Shown here one piece after another: positions 34,592-45,337 of a DNA stretch of 64,000 nucleotides; within the stretch, counting starts at the first letter, position 1; every line of letters starts with the position of its first letter. Source of the stretch: Colletotrichum lupini (lineage: Eukaryota > Ascomycota > Sordariomycetes > Glomerellales > Glomerellaceae); the NCBI RefSeq assembly GCF_023278565.1, contig NC_064677.1, positions 6,200,001-6,264,000 on the forward strand. The letters are read 5' to 3'. The position numbers were made by a program, and so were the translations under genes. The notes under the pieces are model-generated. The model was not told where the DNA came from. It saw only the letters and a list, made by a program, of their open reading frames with translations, and ran no database searches.

Positions 34592-34969
34592 TCAATACCC
34601 TTCGTCCAGCACCGTAAGCCCGTCGTAACCCGACTTCAAGACCTCAGTATCCACAACGAAGACTGCAACAAGCACCGCACGATTCTCGCTGCTCGGATTT
34701 TCTCCCACCGTGTGATGACAGCCGGGCAGCTCCATGAAGCTTTCACCCACCTCGTATACCTTGGGCGGATTCCCGTTCATGCCACTGAGAAGCTTGCCCT
34801 CGATGACATGGACCACAACAGTGGCGCCCGCGTGTCGGTGGGGAGGAGTGGCACCGTTGGGTGGGTAGGTTACTTCGAGGCCAACTATGGATTTTCCCTC
34901 AGCGTTTGCTAGTTTGTAGTCATATAGGACTTTGACTGTTTCGCGGGGTCGAGTCATGCTTGATTTCAT
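34592..34969 (-). CDS. Small cupin-domain protein
   Basis: 125 residues, one exon, ATG at 34969 (a second ATG four codons on is possible). Single cupin fold: metal ligands in PPHRHAG (His44, His46), a Gly-rich turn in EGKLLSGMNG, and a third His in PGCHH, with Glu in VGE. Cupins of this size include small oxygenases, isomerases and storage proteins; the reaction cannot be told. No signal peptide. Its 3' end faces the 3' end of the unknown gene 189 bp away. Confidence 0.82.
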   Translation of the reverse strand: MKSSMTRPRETVKVLYDYKLANAEGKSIVGLEVTYPPNGATPPHRHAGATVVVHVIEGKLLSGMNGNPPKVYEVGESFMELPGCHHTVGENPSSENRAVLVAVFVVDTEVLKSGYDGLTVLDEGY

Positions 34970-35557
34970 CAGTATTAACACATGTAAAAGGTCTTTGTAT
35001 CGTTTGACTGACCTAGCTGTCGGTCTCTTCGATTCGATTTATAGGATGATTTATTTAGAGTGTTAAATTTATTTCTCTTGATCGTGCGACTCAAGTGAAA
35101 ACAACTAAATTGGGTTGAAAATACTCTTATTAAATAAATTGGGCACGAGAGCCGGACAACACGACTGAAGTTCCCGCTAACTCATCCCACTCTTCCATTT
35201 TGCAGAAGCCCGACCCGGGTCGCCGCCGTCAGGGAAGTGGATACCCGAGTTCACGGATACCCGGAGCGGGTGGTACGTACTTGCGGGTACCCGCCAGCAC
35301 CGTCAACGAGTTCCCCCCCGAACGGGTTCCCGGGGGGAGCATCAGCGAATGCCGAAGAGATAAAGCAAGCAGGATCGTACCCGAATTCGCAGGTGAAAAC
35401 AATCGCACAAGCTACCTTACGCTACATAACGAGTGCTTTTCTGTAGCACGGAAAAGCAATTCACACGTAACGCACCTGCCTCTCGTTCCTCCCTCCATCA
35501 GCGACACTTCACTCGCCTCACAACAACCCCAGCTCTGAAAGCGCAACGACGAATAAG
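34970..35557. other. Divergent intergenic region with a TACCCG-rich patch
   Basis: Region between cupin and MDR oxidoreductase genes. 35000-35130 is AT-rich. 35211-35345 is GC-rich and holds many short, partly palindromic repeats of TACCCG/CGGGTA type (GACCCGGGTC, GATACCCGAG, GATACCCGGA, GCGGGTACCCGC). A similar but smaller patch lies at 38750-38835. No gene seen. Confidence 0.5.
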
Positions 35558-36499
35558 ATGAAAGCAGTCCAGATCATGAGCGACAAAAAGTCTCCCATAA
35601 TCACTCTCAATACGGATATGCCAAGGCCCACGCTTACTGGCGCCGAGATCCTGGTCCGGGTGCACGCTGCCGGGGTCACCGGCGATGAACTCGGCTGGCC
35701 CGAGCTGTACGAAACCGCATCCCGGATCCCCGGCCACGAGTTATCAGGAACTATCGCCGAACTCGGCCCAGATTACACCGGAAACCTTTCCATCGGCCAA
35801 GATGTCTATGCATTCACATCAGCAGACCGTGGGCAATGCCAAGCTGAATACGTTACATGCTTGCCAGACGAGGTTGCTCCGAAATCGACTCGCATCTCTT
35901 ATGTTGAGGCCGCAGCACTTCCGATTCCAGTGTTAACGGCATGGGAGGCTGTTGTGGACCATGGGAAGATTACTACAGATATGACTGTCCTAGTCACCGG
36001 GGCCTCTGGTGCCGTTGGCGTCCTTGCGGTTCAGTTGGTTACCCAGCTTGGCGGCGCTCGTGTCATTGCGCTGGCTTCACCGCGACATCACGAGAACTTG
36101 AAGCAGCTAGGTACCGAAGTCTTGGACTACAATGACCCAGGCTGGACCTCCACAGCCGGTGGTGTGGATGTCGTCATAGACACAGTTGGCGGGAATATCC
36201 TGAGCGATGTATGGAAGGCCGTGGCGGTGGACGGGATGATCATAACTGTTGCTGATCCACCGCCTCCTTGGGCATTCGGAGACACGGTACCGGAAGAGTC
36301 ATTTGCACGACCTGGAGTTCGACACAAGTACTTTATTGTATCTCCCAATGCTGAGAGGTTGTGTAGGGCATCTGAGATGGTTGAAGCGGGTGCCTTGAAA
36401 GCTCTGGCAGTGAAGTCATTCCCTTTTACAAAGGCGAAGCAAGCTTGGGAGTGTGCCCAACAGAGGGGTAGAGGTCATAAAGTCGTCGTTGAGTTTTAG
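35558..36499 (+). CDS. NADP-dependent quinone-oxidoreductase-like MDR protein
   Basis: Intronless, 313 residues. The N-terminal GroES-like half has GVTGDE and IPGHELSGTIAELG (about 57-70); the Rossmann half has the nucleotide motif GASGAVGVLAVQ (148-159) and DVVIDTVGG. The structural-zinc Cys cluster is absent, so it belongs to the zinc-free quinone oxidoreductase branch of the MDR superfamily. Such proteins reduce quinones or activated double bonds with NADPH in the cytosol. The length is on the short side but complete from start to the usual C-terminal G-H-K-V-V-V-E-F. It is convergent with the Zn2Cys6 regulator gene, which lies 216 bp downstream and might control it. Confidence 0.9.
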   Translation: MKAVQIMSDKKSPIITLNTDMPRPTLTGAEILVRVHAAGVTGDELGWPELYETASRIPGHELSGTIAELGPDYTGNLSIGQDVYAFTSADRGQCQAEYVTCLPDEVAPKSTRISYVEAAALPIPVLTAWEAVVDHGKITTDMTVLVTGASGAVGVLAVQLVTQLGGARVIALASPRHHENLKQLGTEVLDYNDPGWTSTAGGVDVVIDTVGGNILSDVWKAVAVDGMIITVADPPPPWAFGDTVPEESFARPGVRHKYFIVSPNAERLCRASEMVEAGALKALAVKSFPFTKAKQAWECAQQRGRGHKVVVEF

Positions 36500-36715
36500 T
36501 AGATATACACACACTGGAATCTTGTTACTTAGCAGCATCATGGAAGATCCAATTTCAAGAGTGCCAAGTCTCCCCCTACATAATTAGCTGTGCGACGTGG
36601 ACACCCAATGCTTTCGTTAATTTCTCGGTCGAGGACTCCCACTAAGTTTCGCATGGAAATCCTCTAGCGAAGTTTCCTTTTGACACTGCCCTCATTGAGG
36701 TCATTCTAAACGTAG

Positions 36716-38703
36716 CTAAATGTCACTTTGCACCCAATGTGAAAGCTGCGAACTAATACCCTCCATGCTATACCAGCCGCAAACATCATCCATGGTACCC
36801 AGCGAGGCGAACACCTCACTCTCGCTGCTTGACATACTGGTCTGGGAATTCGAATTCCCCGCATCGCCTTTATCAGTCACGGCAAGACCTCCGGCAGTAT
36901 CTGTGGCAGTCCTCTCCCCATTCAGCCTGGGTTTGAGTCCAAGTACATGCTGAGCAATCGTCTGGATCTCCCGTACGTTCTTTGCTGTTCTGGGCCACAC
37001 TTTCCCCAAAGTCTTGAGGCAACCGATCGTCATCCGGATCTGATCTCGCGCGACAGCGAGCTCTTTTCCCTTGAGTAGAAAACTGCAGGCCGATAGCAGC
37101 GCCAATGTACCTTCACTTACCATACAGGTGGTGAATGGAGTGTGATGGAATCGTTCGGTTGGTAACGCCAACAGCCTCACCTGTGCTTGCACCGCCCGAA
37201 GAACTCTGACGGTGTGCACATTGACAAGCTCCGTCTCGGGATTTTCTTGAGGAGGCTCCCTTGCACAGCTAGAGATGTCCTCCACGGTATTGAATCTCAG
37301 GTCTGATAGAGGTCGATGTAGGCCGATGATTGCTCTGATGCATCGGACTAGTGTCAGCTGAGACATGCTCTACAAGAGATTGAATACTTCACCTTACACG
37401 TTAACTAAAAGATGAGCTTGGAACATTAGCTCATCAATCTCTCCAGTCTTGGACATGATATGGCGACGATCTTCTGGCAGCAGTAATGACCAGCCGTCGA
37501 TGGTTGAGTCTGCTTCTTCAATCATACGCATAGAGTCCTCTCTGGCAACCAATTTCGGTGTCGTAGATATTGCCAGGGCAGCGCATTTTACAGCGCCGAT
37601 GAGGTATGCAAAGGAGGAGTAGGACGTATCCTCCGAAGCAAACTCGCGGAGGTCGAACTCTTCGAGAGTCTGCGGTTCCGGAATATCCTTTGATTTGTGA
37701 GTTCAGTGCGAATGATCCCTGAAATTCTTTGGGCAGGAATAGCAATTACCCCAGATTCGTACTCTGACTCCGTGCAGGGTAGTTCTACGCTTGAGTCTAC
37801 CTCCACGACTGCGAAGTTCATTGTCCCGAGAGTCCCAGCGTAGTAAGCATCGATGATATATAGCATCCACCACGTCCGCCTCCAGCATTCCATCAACACA
37901 GGAGACTCGGCTCCATGAGTTGCTGCGAATTCCTCTTGGAACATTTGCAGGTCGAGGACTAAACGGACTGCGAGGTCCATCTGATGCTTGGCCTCGGTCT
38001 TGTGGCTGTACCAGAACAGGGCTATGGAGTAAAGTAGCCGGCATTGTACAATGACCGGGTCGTTCGGCGCTGGCTCAGAAAGTCGACTTTCGACGTCATC
38101 TTGAAGCTCTGAAGACCATTTTCTGGTAGCGTAAATGTGTCCTACAAGATGCATAGTGCTTATCAGTGGTCTGAGTCGTTCTATCCAGTTAGGATCTTGA
38201 CGAAATCTCGTAAAGTGCTGCTGCGGTAGGAGAAATGGGTGGAATTTGTGGAAATTAGTGTAATATGCGTTTATAAGTGCGTCGTTCTCGAGATCATCTG
38301 GTCGTATAGTCGAGTTCGCGGGCGGAGCCGATGTAGGAATTTGATTTTCGAGACTAACATTATCGAAAATACTTATGTCAAGGTTCAGCTCAGCAAGAGA
38401 GTCTTGGCCGAATATCTGTGAATCTGTTGATTGCTGCGATGGGAGACTTGTTGGTGACTCGGAACTGCTATTGCCGACACTATTTGCGACGGCAAGGCGC
38501 TTTCTTCGTTCAGCAAGGGCTACACGATTCAAGCCGCCCCGGCGTGATGGGGCATATTGGCAGTCCTTCGCGGCGGTAGCACATCTATCGCAATGAGGTC
38601 GTTTTCCGTCGCACTTCAAGTGTCTCGAGCGGCACGGCAGACAGGCTAGCGAGGAGCGAGACGCTGCGCCGTTCGAATGAGCGGGTGCGACAGGGACGGT
38701 CAT
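36716..38703 (-). CDS. Zn2Cys6 fungal transcription factor
   Basis: Exons 38703-37750, 37687-37400 and 37357-36716 give 627 residues. The DNA-binding cluster is complete near the N-terminus: C-x2-C-x6-C-x6-C-x2-C-x6-C (about residues 21-48), followed by a basic linker (SRRGGLNR...ERRKR). The middle contains the fungal regulator domain with FHKFHPFL and LLYSIALFWYSH. The second exon was found by joining ESG to DIPEPQT, a standard match for this family. The last intron is only 42 bp, so that junction is the least certain. The C-terminal 60 residues are Ser/Asn-rich, possibly activating. Targets are unknown; the neighbouring MDR gene is the natural guess. Confidence 0.88.
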
Positions 38704-39181
38704 CGGTGCATGTGTCAGCGGGTCTGTGAAGTTGAAGTTAGGACGAAGTACGGATATCCGCCGGCCGTTTTGACGGCTGCGGGGACTCGGGTATTCGGGG
38801 ACCCGTTGTAAGTCAATAGGTTACCCGATGTAAGCCGGCCGCCACATTCGCGACAAAGCCGTGGAGCGAAGCAGATTAGCGTGAGAGAAGTCAGCGACGG
38901 CGCAACAGGAACCCACTGAGAGGAGATGGGAAAATAATGTGTTAGTACAAGCACGCGGGAACAGGAATATTCATAGTAAGTAATCGTATCTAGCATTGAA
39001 CAGGAGGTGTTGGTGAAGTTTGATGCTGGCAGCAGTGCATACTAAGAATCTGCGGACTGCGACAGGTTTGAGATTGAACAAATACATATAACCCATACAA
39101 TCTCACTCGCATGGCAGTTACTATCTTGTCAATTCAGCCGTCCACGGCAAGTCTCAATTTCTAGCAGTTACTCACACAAAT
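38704..39181. other. Divergent intergenic region with a second TACCCG patch
   Basis: Should hold the regulator's promoter. Around 38750-38835 a short GC-rich patch repeats the TACCCG/CGGGTA motifs of 35211-35345 in the other orientation. A 93-residue minus-strand frame covering it has no family features. Confidence 0.45.
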
Positions 39182-39880
39182 ATGTCCGGCAGGATTGTCG
39201 TCATTGGGGCCGGGTTCGCAGGTGTCTGGAGTGCCCTTTCTGCCAAATGTCTCATCAACGTCCACAGCCAGACTGAAGCATTCAAAGTCAATGTCATAGC
39301 TCCACAGCCATATTTTGTCATGCGATCACGACTCTACGAAGAGGATTCGTCAAGCATGAGCTAGGATCTCGAACCACTATTCAAGGCATCCGGCATCAAG
39401 TTCATCCATGGCAACATCGATGACATCGATGTCCAATCCCCTACAGTCTCTTATAGGTCCAGCACAGGCACAGAGCATCTTACCACATATGACCGTCTAA
39501 TTCTTACCGCTGGAAGCTCGGTCATACGCCCAGAGCAAGTCTCTGGACTTGCGCAGCATGCGCGTGATGTAGACTCGCTAGAAGGCGCAATCAAGCTCGA
39601 AACGCACCTCAACAGCCTTGGCGCCTACCCACCCACTTCCTGTAACTGTTTTCTTGATCTTGGCGCATGGGGTGCCGTTATTACGGGTGGCTGGGAAAGA
39701 AAAGTGCGTGCGACTGACAGGGAGCTGGCGAAGCAGGCTAAGATGTAAATCAATCAGACGTTGATATATACGCCTGAGGACTGTCATCGGGCGCTAGAAG
39801 CGGCCACACCCGTCGGACCTGACTATGACGAATTATTCAAGAAAATCATGGAGGCCGTTCAAAAAGGTTTGATTTCGTGA
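39182..39880 (+). pseudogene. FAD/NAD oxidoreductase (NDH-2/AIF-like), decayed
   Basis: One continuous frame of 232 codons with two stops (TAG at 39362-39364 and TAA at 39746-39748). The start has the FAD-binding G-x-G-x-x-G as VIGAGFAG, then the PQPYFVMRSRLYE stretch and later TYDRLILTAGSS, as in NADH dehydrogenase/AIF-like flavoproteins. The second Rossmann motif and about 120 residues around it are missing: the text jumps from LNSLGAYPP to LGAWGAVIT, which belongs to the C-terminal part. So it is an internal deletion plus stops. Both stops could come from CAG or CAA by C-to-T at CpA, the RIP preference, but the surrounding sequence is not AT-rich. No function can be expected. Confidence 0.8.
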
Positions 39881-40183
39881 GTCGATGATATGTGTAGAAT
39901 CTAGTGCTTCAATCTTGTGAACCGGCCTGCATGTATCGTCAGGTAGTGATAGCGTATGATTGTTCGAAGATACATGTAGTCTTCATCCTAAGTCAATCTT
40001 CGTGCGAAGAGTCCATATGCATTTGTGCATACGCCTTAAAGATGCCTCAAATGGACTGCGAGAGTCGAAGAGGGGTATTTGATATGATTGCTACTCTTCA
40101 AGCGGATGCCAGATCCCTGGAACATTCCATTGTTAGGCAACGGATGGCATTACCGAAAGGATCTTCAACTGAAAGTACAACCT

Positions 40184-40960
40184 TTAGAGATCTTTCTCCA
40201 CCTCATCCGCAATCTCATTGATCTGCTCAACAAACTTTTCCACCTCAGTGATGAAGGCCGAATGTCCACCAGGATTTCTCAGAACTCTCTTAAGCGTCGG
40301 GATCGTCGAGATAATTTGCTGTTGTGTGGCTGGAGATATCGTCTGGTCTTTCTCGCAAAGGATGTAGTAAACGGGAACCGTTAGCTCCTCCGAACCGACA
40401 GACACCGGACCCAAGAGAGCCTCTTGTGACTGCGGCAGCAATGTCGCCATGCACTCATCGGCTAGCTTGTCGCCCATGTCAGGGCCGTAGAACGCGACCT
40501 TGGCCTTGGCGTTTGCCATCACCAGGCCATCAGCAATATCGACAATATCCAAGCCAGGGGGAAGCACGCTCAGTGCGCTGGCGCCAGCCTTAGGGGGCAT
40601 GTTGGCTGTAACGAAAACGATGGCTCGGATGCCGCCCTTGAGACCCTGAGCTACTCTTTCCTTGACCGAGTAGCCTTTGGCTGCGATGGTCAATGGGCTT
40701 CCGCCATATGAATGCGCCAATGCAAGGAACTCTTTGCCCTGTTCCAGGTAAGGGGCAAGTTCGGCTTGGATGTTCCGGGCATCATCGTCAACGGTGATCT
40801 TAGGATCGGTCCCAACACTGGGATGGCGGACAGCAACAACTGGAGAAAACCCGGCCTTCTCGAGCCGAACTTTGGCGAGGTCAAAACAAGCGGGGAGGTG
40901 GAAGCCCCCGTGGGCAAAGATAATACCCAAAGATCTGGATGCGTGTGATACTGCTGCCAT
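40184..40960 (-). CDS. Alpha/beta hydrolase (small fungal esterase-like)
   Basis: 258 residues, one exon. Alpha/beta hydrolase fold marks in order: oxyanion HGGFHLP, nucleophile Ser84 in AHSYGG, acid Asp in CEKDQTISP, and His in GGHSAF close to the C-terminus. These short, lid-poor hydrolases act on small esters or lactones; the substrate is unknown. No signal peptide. The 3' end is 300 bp from the decayed oxidoreductase, with nothing recognisable between. A 204-residue plus-strand frame covering its 5' half is an antisense shadow. Confidence 0.88.
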   Translation of the reverse strand: MAAVSHASRSLGIIFAHGGFHLPACFDLAKVRLEKAGFSPVVAVRHPSVGTDPKITVDDDARNIQAELAPYLEQGKEFLALAHSYGGSPLTIAAKGYSVKERVAQGLKGGIRAIVFVTANMPPKAGASALSVLPPGLDIVDIADGLVMANAKAKVAFYGPDMGDKLADECMATLLPQSQEALLGPVSVGSEELTVPVYYILCEKDQTISPATQQQIISTIPTLKRVLRNPGGHSAFITEVEKFVEQINEIADEVEKDL

Positions 40961-41884
40961 TGTGCTTTCAAGCCACGTTGATTTCTTTGGTGATGGTTGG
41001 TGTGATTTGAATCGAGAACGTGTCTTTGGAACTTTTACAATTCAGTTCCTGCAAGTGTTCGGTCTTGTTGCTCGGGCAGACAAATCTGACTCAAGATTGA
41101 GATGCGAGGGAAATGTTGATCATCTTATGGACGGGTCCCAAACTTCCATTAGTCTTAACCTTGTAGACGTGGTGGGACAGGAGAGTCGCTTAATGATCCG
41201 TTGCAATGTGGCATTTCTTCAAATGGGCGAAACCGCAGTAGCGACCGCCTTCAATTATGGGGATAACGCGAGAAACTACGCCCAACCATTGATAAGGGAC
41301 CGCTTTCAACTAGGTGTTTTTAAACAACCAACAGCCTCATCTTTGATGTGTTCCTCTAGCTCTGGTTCGCGACCACTTAGATGAGATCTGTTAATCAATC
41401 AGGAAACACCGAGATTCTAGGGACCGGCCAGATAGATAATAACTCTGGCAACGCCAGAAGTTGTGGGTAAAATTCCTGAAAAGATAGCATTTGCTGTTCC
41501 GAGCTTTGAGAAAGAGAGTTTGCTTGACTCGGGATGAACGATTACATGCGGCATCGTGAAGATTTATTGTGGTGCGGCCCACGGATCGCGGCATCGTGAC
41601 GAATGGAGTCAAGGGTGAAAGACATGGGTCCCAGGTACCGGATCGAACGGCGCAGCTCCGCGAGCAACACCGGTATGATTTCGGAATTATACTCGCTAAC
41701 AGCGCAGTTCAGCAAAAGAAAGGTCCTTTTCCGATTAGTTTTCAATTTCAATCTGTGCCAATGATACGTTTATATCATTTTTACTTACAAAGTTCTCACC
41801 GCTCCTTGACAGTGCTTCCCGCTGGCATTCGGCAAACTCCCTTCCCGACAGACAAGTTGTGCTAGGCCCGTCACAAAGCACGAT
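40961..41884. other. Divergent intergenic region; no gene seen
   Basis: About 920 bp between the hydrolase and the PTH11-like gene. Short frames on both strands lack family features. Composition is normal. Confidence 0.5.
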
Positions 41885-43583
41885 ATGTCGGACGTCACAT
41901 ATTCTTCTGCAGAAAATATTGCAAGGGTTCTAATTGTGCCTCATGCTGTTTTCAGTGTTCCAGCAACCGTCTTGGTTGGCATGCGACTCTATGTCACGAG
42001 AGTTGTAGCCAAGTCGCCATGGACTTTCGACGAACATGTCGCCATCGTAGCACTGGTGAGAGGGCCCGTATACCAAAGCACTTGTAGCGTTGAGAGCGTT
42101 CTGTCGCTGACAGATGAAATATACAGATTGCCAATCACATAATGCTGATTACTGAAGGGATCTGTAAGTTATTGTTTGCAGTTCACGCGCAAATCCTACT
42201 ATCACGGCCCATAGTCCTCTGCGCCTGCCCAATCATCGCACCATTGTACTGACAAAGCTTCGCAGCGGTAGAGTACGGTCTCGGAACAGATGTCAATCAA
42301 ATAGTCGAATTATATCCAGGTGGTGTTTCAGCATTCTTGAAGGTATGGCATATCGCTCTTTGAGAGAACAATGAGGACATGTAGCTACCACAAAGCTTTC
42401 CCACGAATGTGCGCCAACTGCTGAATATTGACTTACAATTTCATAGTGTATCCTCGTCTTGGAAATTCAATATGCTATTGCATGTCCGCTGTCCAAGATG
42501 GCAGTCCTAGCGATGTTCTACAGGATCTTCTCCGCATCCAAAATGCTTCGGTATAGTATCTGGGCTATCACTGCCATGCTTGTTGGATGGTGTATTGCCG
42601 TTATTATGGTCAGCAGTAAGTCGAGCTCACAATGAGGCATGGACGAGTCAGAGCGATTTGGTATTGACGCCGCTGCATAGTCTTTTCTTGTACCCCGATC
42701 CCTCGGTTTTGGGATCAAACCATCCCTGGGACATGTATCAACTCGAGCAATTTCTTCATCGGAATCACAGTTCCGAACATTATCTTTGACATCCTTACGG
42801 TCGTGCTCCCCATTCGCGAAGTCTGGGCACTACAAATGGGGAGGGAGAAAAAGCTTGCCATCAGTGGTGTCTTTCTCTTAGGAGGCAGGTAAGTTGACTC
42901 AACCCTCGCCGTGAAGCCACAAAGCGACAATGACCAACACGATTTGTTCGAACAGCGTCGTGCTCGCATCCGTCGCACGTCTCATTCTATTCGCCATCTA
43001 TCGTCCTGGCCAAGGGACCACTGGAAACAACATTAGTCAAACGGTCATTATACCTCACGCTGCATCCGCCGTGGAGACTTGCCTAGCTATAATTGGAGCC
43101 TGTCTCCCGCCATGCGCACCGCTTTTCCGGCGTTGGCTTGGTGGAGTTGTTAGCGTCGTTAGTTCGGGGGAACGGTATGGCTCCCGCTCAGCCAGGAAGA
43201 AGGGGCCTGACGGACAGGGGAAGTCCTCGGCCTCTAAAAACTTCAACACTCTCGTCACAATTGGCAAAATTTCCAACCGCGGCGGTCATATGAAGCGATC
43301 GAAAGAACAGGATGATCTTGACGGCTCGTTCGAGCGCCTTGAAGACAGCAATAGCCTGCAGGGCTCTACTGATGGGTTGTACGTGAATGGCAATGGCGCT
43401 GTAAAGAACGAAGGCGGTATTCACTCCGAGAATGGCATCCATGTACAGCGAGATGTTTGCGTCGAACGCAGTGGTAAAGTCACGTCAAGAGATGTTAAGG
43501 ACTGGGTTGTGGGCGACATACAGTTAGATGACATGCCCGCTCAAGGTGCATCTTCTAAGCAACAAGTGGGCCTTGCTAGATAG
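41885..43583 (+). CDS. PTH11-like integral membrane protein (rhodopsin-type fungal domain)
   Basis: Six exons: 41885-42055, 42127-42163, 42266-42342, 42447-42615, 42681-42888 and 42956-43583; phases close to 429 residues. Five introns of 65-104 bp with regular GT..AG ends. Seven hydrophobic segments are spread over the first ~290 residues; motifs of the family are present: EYGLGTDVNQ, FYRIFSASK, FSCTPIPRFWDQ, and CINSSNFF before segment 5. The cytosolic tail (about 300-429) is hydrophilic, Ser/Gly-rich with basic runs. Related proteins in plant-associated fungi act as non-canonical G-protein-coupled receptors in surface sensing; most members have no known ligand. The start ATG was taken as the first in frame. 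Confidence 0.87.
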
Positions 43584-44147
43584 CTGTCACGCTGCAAATT
43601 TCAATATATTATAATCTTCAAAGAGGAAGTAATGACACATTCTAGTGAAAAGTCCCTCGAAGTTGGTACTAGTATGAAACCACGAATATTGATGTTTTTG
43701 GATGCGAGCTGACATGTATAGTAGTCATTCCGCATTCGCGGGCCCGACTTGAAACCTAGCACAACCTCTTAAGTCCGTTCCGAGGCACAACTCTTCTCAG
43801 CGATCAACGGCCATCAGCAGACTAATGTATTTAAAGAAGTTCGGCTAAGTTTAACTCCATCGGATGATGCGACCTACTCATCATTTGGGACGAAGCTGGA
43901 TGCTCGGGGTTTACGCGGGGTTAATGACAAATTGAGTGAGGGCAGAAGCAACACATGTACGGATCACCGCTGCTTGATAACTACTACCTAAGGAAATATG
44001 GGGGGAAGTATAAAGCTGATTGAAAGTACCACGGACGAACTGTAGATATTTGCTGTTCTTCTCAGAACACAACTGTTCACCCTTGAGCGCGAAGTTCCAT
44101 CGCAGCAGCTATCGACCCCTCCCCAAACCAATCATTCATCTGCGACA
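43584..44147. other. Intergenic; no gene seen
   Basis: About 560 bp between two same-strand genes; expected to hold the SDR promoter. No recognisable motif. Confidence 0.45.
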
Positions 44148-44921
44148 ATGGCTCTCAAATACAACAAACTTGCAGGCAAGCATGTTCTCATCATAGGCGG
44201 GTCATCAGGCATTGGTCTAGGCGTCGCAGAAGCTTCTCTCGCTAGCGGGGCAAACTTGACAATCTCGTCTTCATCCATAGCCAAGCTCACTGCTACTGTC
44301 ACATATCTGCGAAATGCCATCCCATCTTCTTCGCAGCAGAAGATTCAGAGTTTCGCAGCCGATCTCTCTGGACCAGATGCCGAAGCCAACATTGAGGCTG
44401 TCTTCAAGCAGGCCGGCCCCATCGACCACGTCGTCTTTACGGCGGCAGACACGCCTTCCTTAATCATGCTTCAAGATGTCACACCCAGTCAGATTGTTTC
44501 TGCCTGTCAAATGCGTTTCGTTGCGCCTTTGATGGTCGCCAAAGTAGCAGAAAGATATCTGCCGAAGAGCAACGAATCATCCTTCACTATCACGAGCGGT
44601 AGTGCTGCGCAGAAGTCGACGCCTGGCTGGTCAGTGATCTCTTTTCTTGCTGGTGGGCTGCAAAGTGTAGTCAAGCAGCTAGCAGTAGAATTGAAGCCTC
44701 TGAGGGTCAATGTCGTTGCTCCTGGATTCGTTGATACTGAACTTTGGGATGGTATGAAGTCGGATGAGAAACAGTTCATGGTCAAAGCTGTGGAAGAAAA
44801 AGTCCCGACGGGGCGATTTGGTACAGTTGAAGACGTGGCCGAGGCATACATTTGGCTCATGAAAGACCGCAACGTCACGGGGACTGTAGCGGCGACTGAC
44901 AGTGGTGCTCTTGTTGTGTAA
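44148..44921 (+). CDS. Short-chain dehydrogenase/reductase, atypical active site
   Basis: Intronless, 257 residues, start context GACAATGG. Rossmann motif GGSSGIG (17-23), then AADLSG for the adenine side, VNVVAPGFVDTELW near the C-terminus, and the final VTGTVAATDSGALV typical of SDRs. The region that should hold Y-x3-K reads PGWSVISFLAGGLQSV: the Lys position is Gly and the Tyr position is Ser or Phe, while the preceding Ser (in TSGSA) is kept. So it may bind NAD(P) without classical catalysis, or use another proton donor as in a known subgroup of fungal SDRs. The gene stands alone on its strand between the PTH11-like gene and a small secreted protein. Confidence 0.88.
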   Translation: MALKYNKLAGKHVLIIGGSSGIGLGVAEASLASGANLTISSSSIAKLTATVTYLRNAIPSSSQQKIQSFAADLSGPDAEANIEAVFKQAGPIDHVVFTAADTPSLIMLQDVTPSQIVSACQMRFVAPLMVAKVAERYLPKSNESSFTITSGSAAQKSTPGWSVISFLAGGLQSVVKQLAVELKPLRVNVVAPGFVDTELWDGMKSDEKQFMVKAVEEKVPTGRFGTVEDVAEAYIWLMKDRNVTGTVAATDSGALVV

Positions 44922-45337
44922 TGGTTTGGCAAGAAGTACAACGAATTCGCAAGAATCATACGAAACTTTGGTACAACTTATAGTCCTCTCTCATGAGAGC
45001 GTAATGTGCAACTCAATTCCTCAAATTACTGCCTGAAGTAATTGTTCTCAAGCGCTCTGATCATTTGGTTGTTCATGTAGAACCAACTGCTCAACTGCGA
45101 TCCATAGTCATCCGCCTCCATCAGATAATGGTCAGCTACCGATGAAGTAGAGCTTAATGATGGAACAATGGATGAAGGGGCTTCCTAGTTTGATCATAGA
45201 ATCTGGTTTCATATGTTCAGATGCGAATACTCAAGGTGGCTATCGAATTTACAGATATGAATGTCTAAACAGTTCTTAGACTTCGAACCAGTCTGCTTGT
45301 CTCGAGAGTAACTATCGATGGCATCGTATCATACATT
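44922..45337. other. Intergenic, convergent; no gene seen
   Basis: About 415 bp between the 3' ends of the SDR and the small secreted protein gene. Normal composition. Confidence 0.45.

Noticed and set aside
40770..41384. 204-codon plus-strand frame
   Set aside because: Starts inside the antisense of the hydrolase gene and shows no motif.
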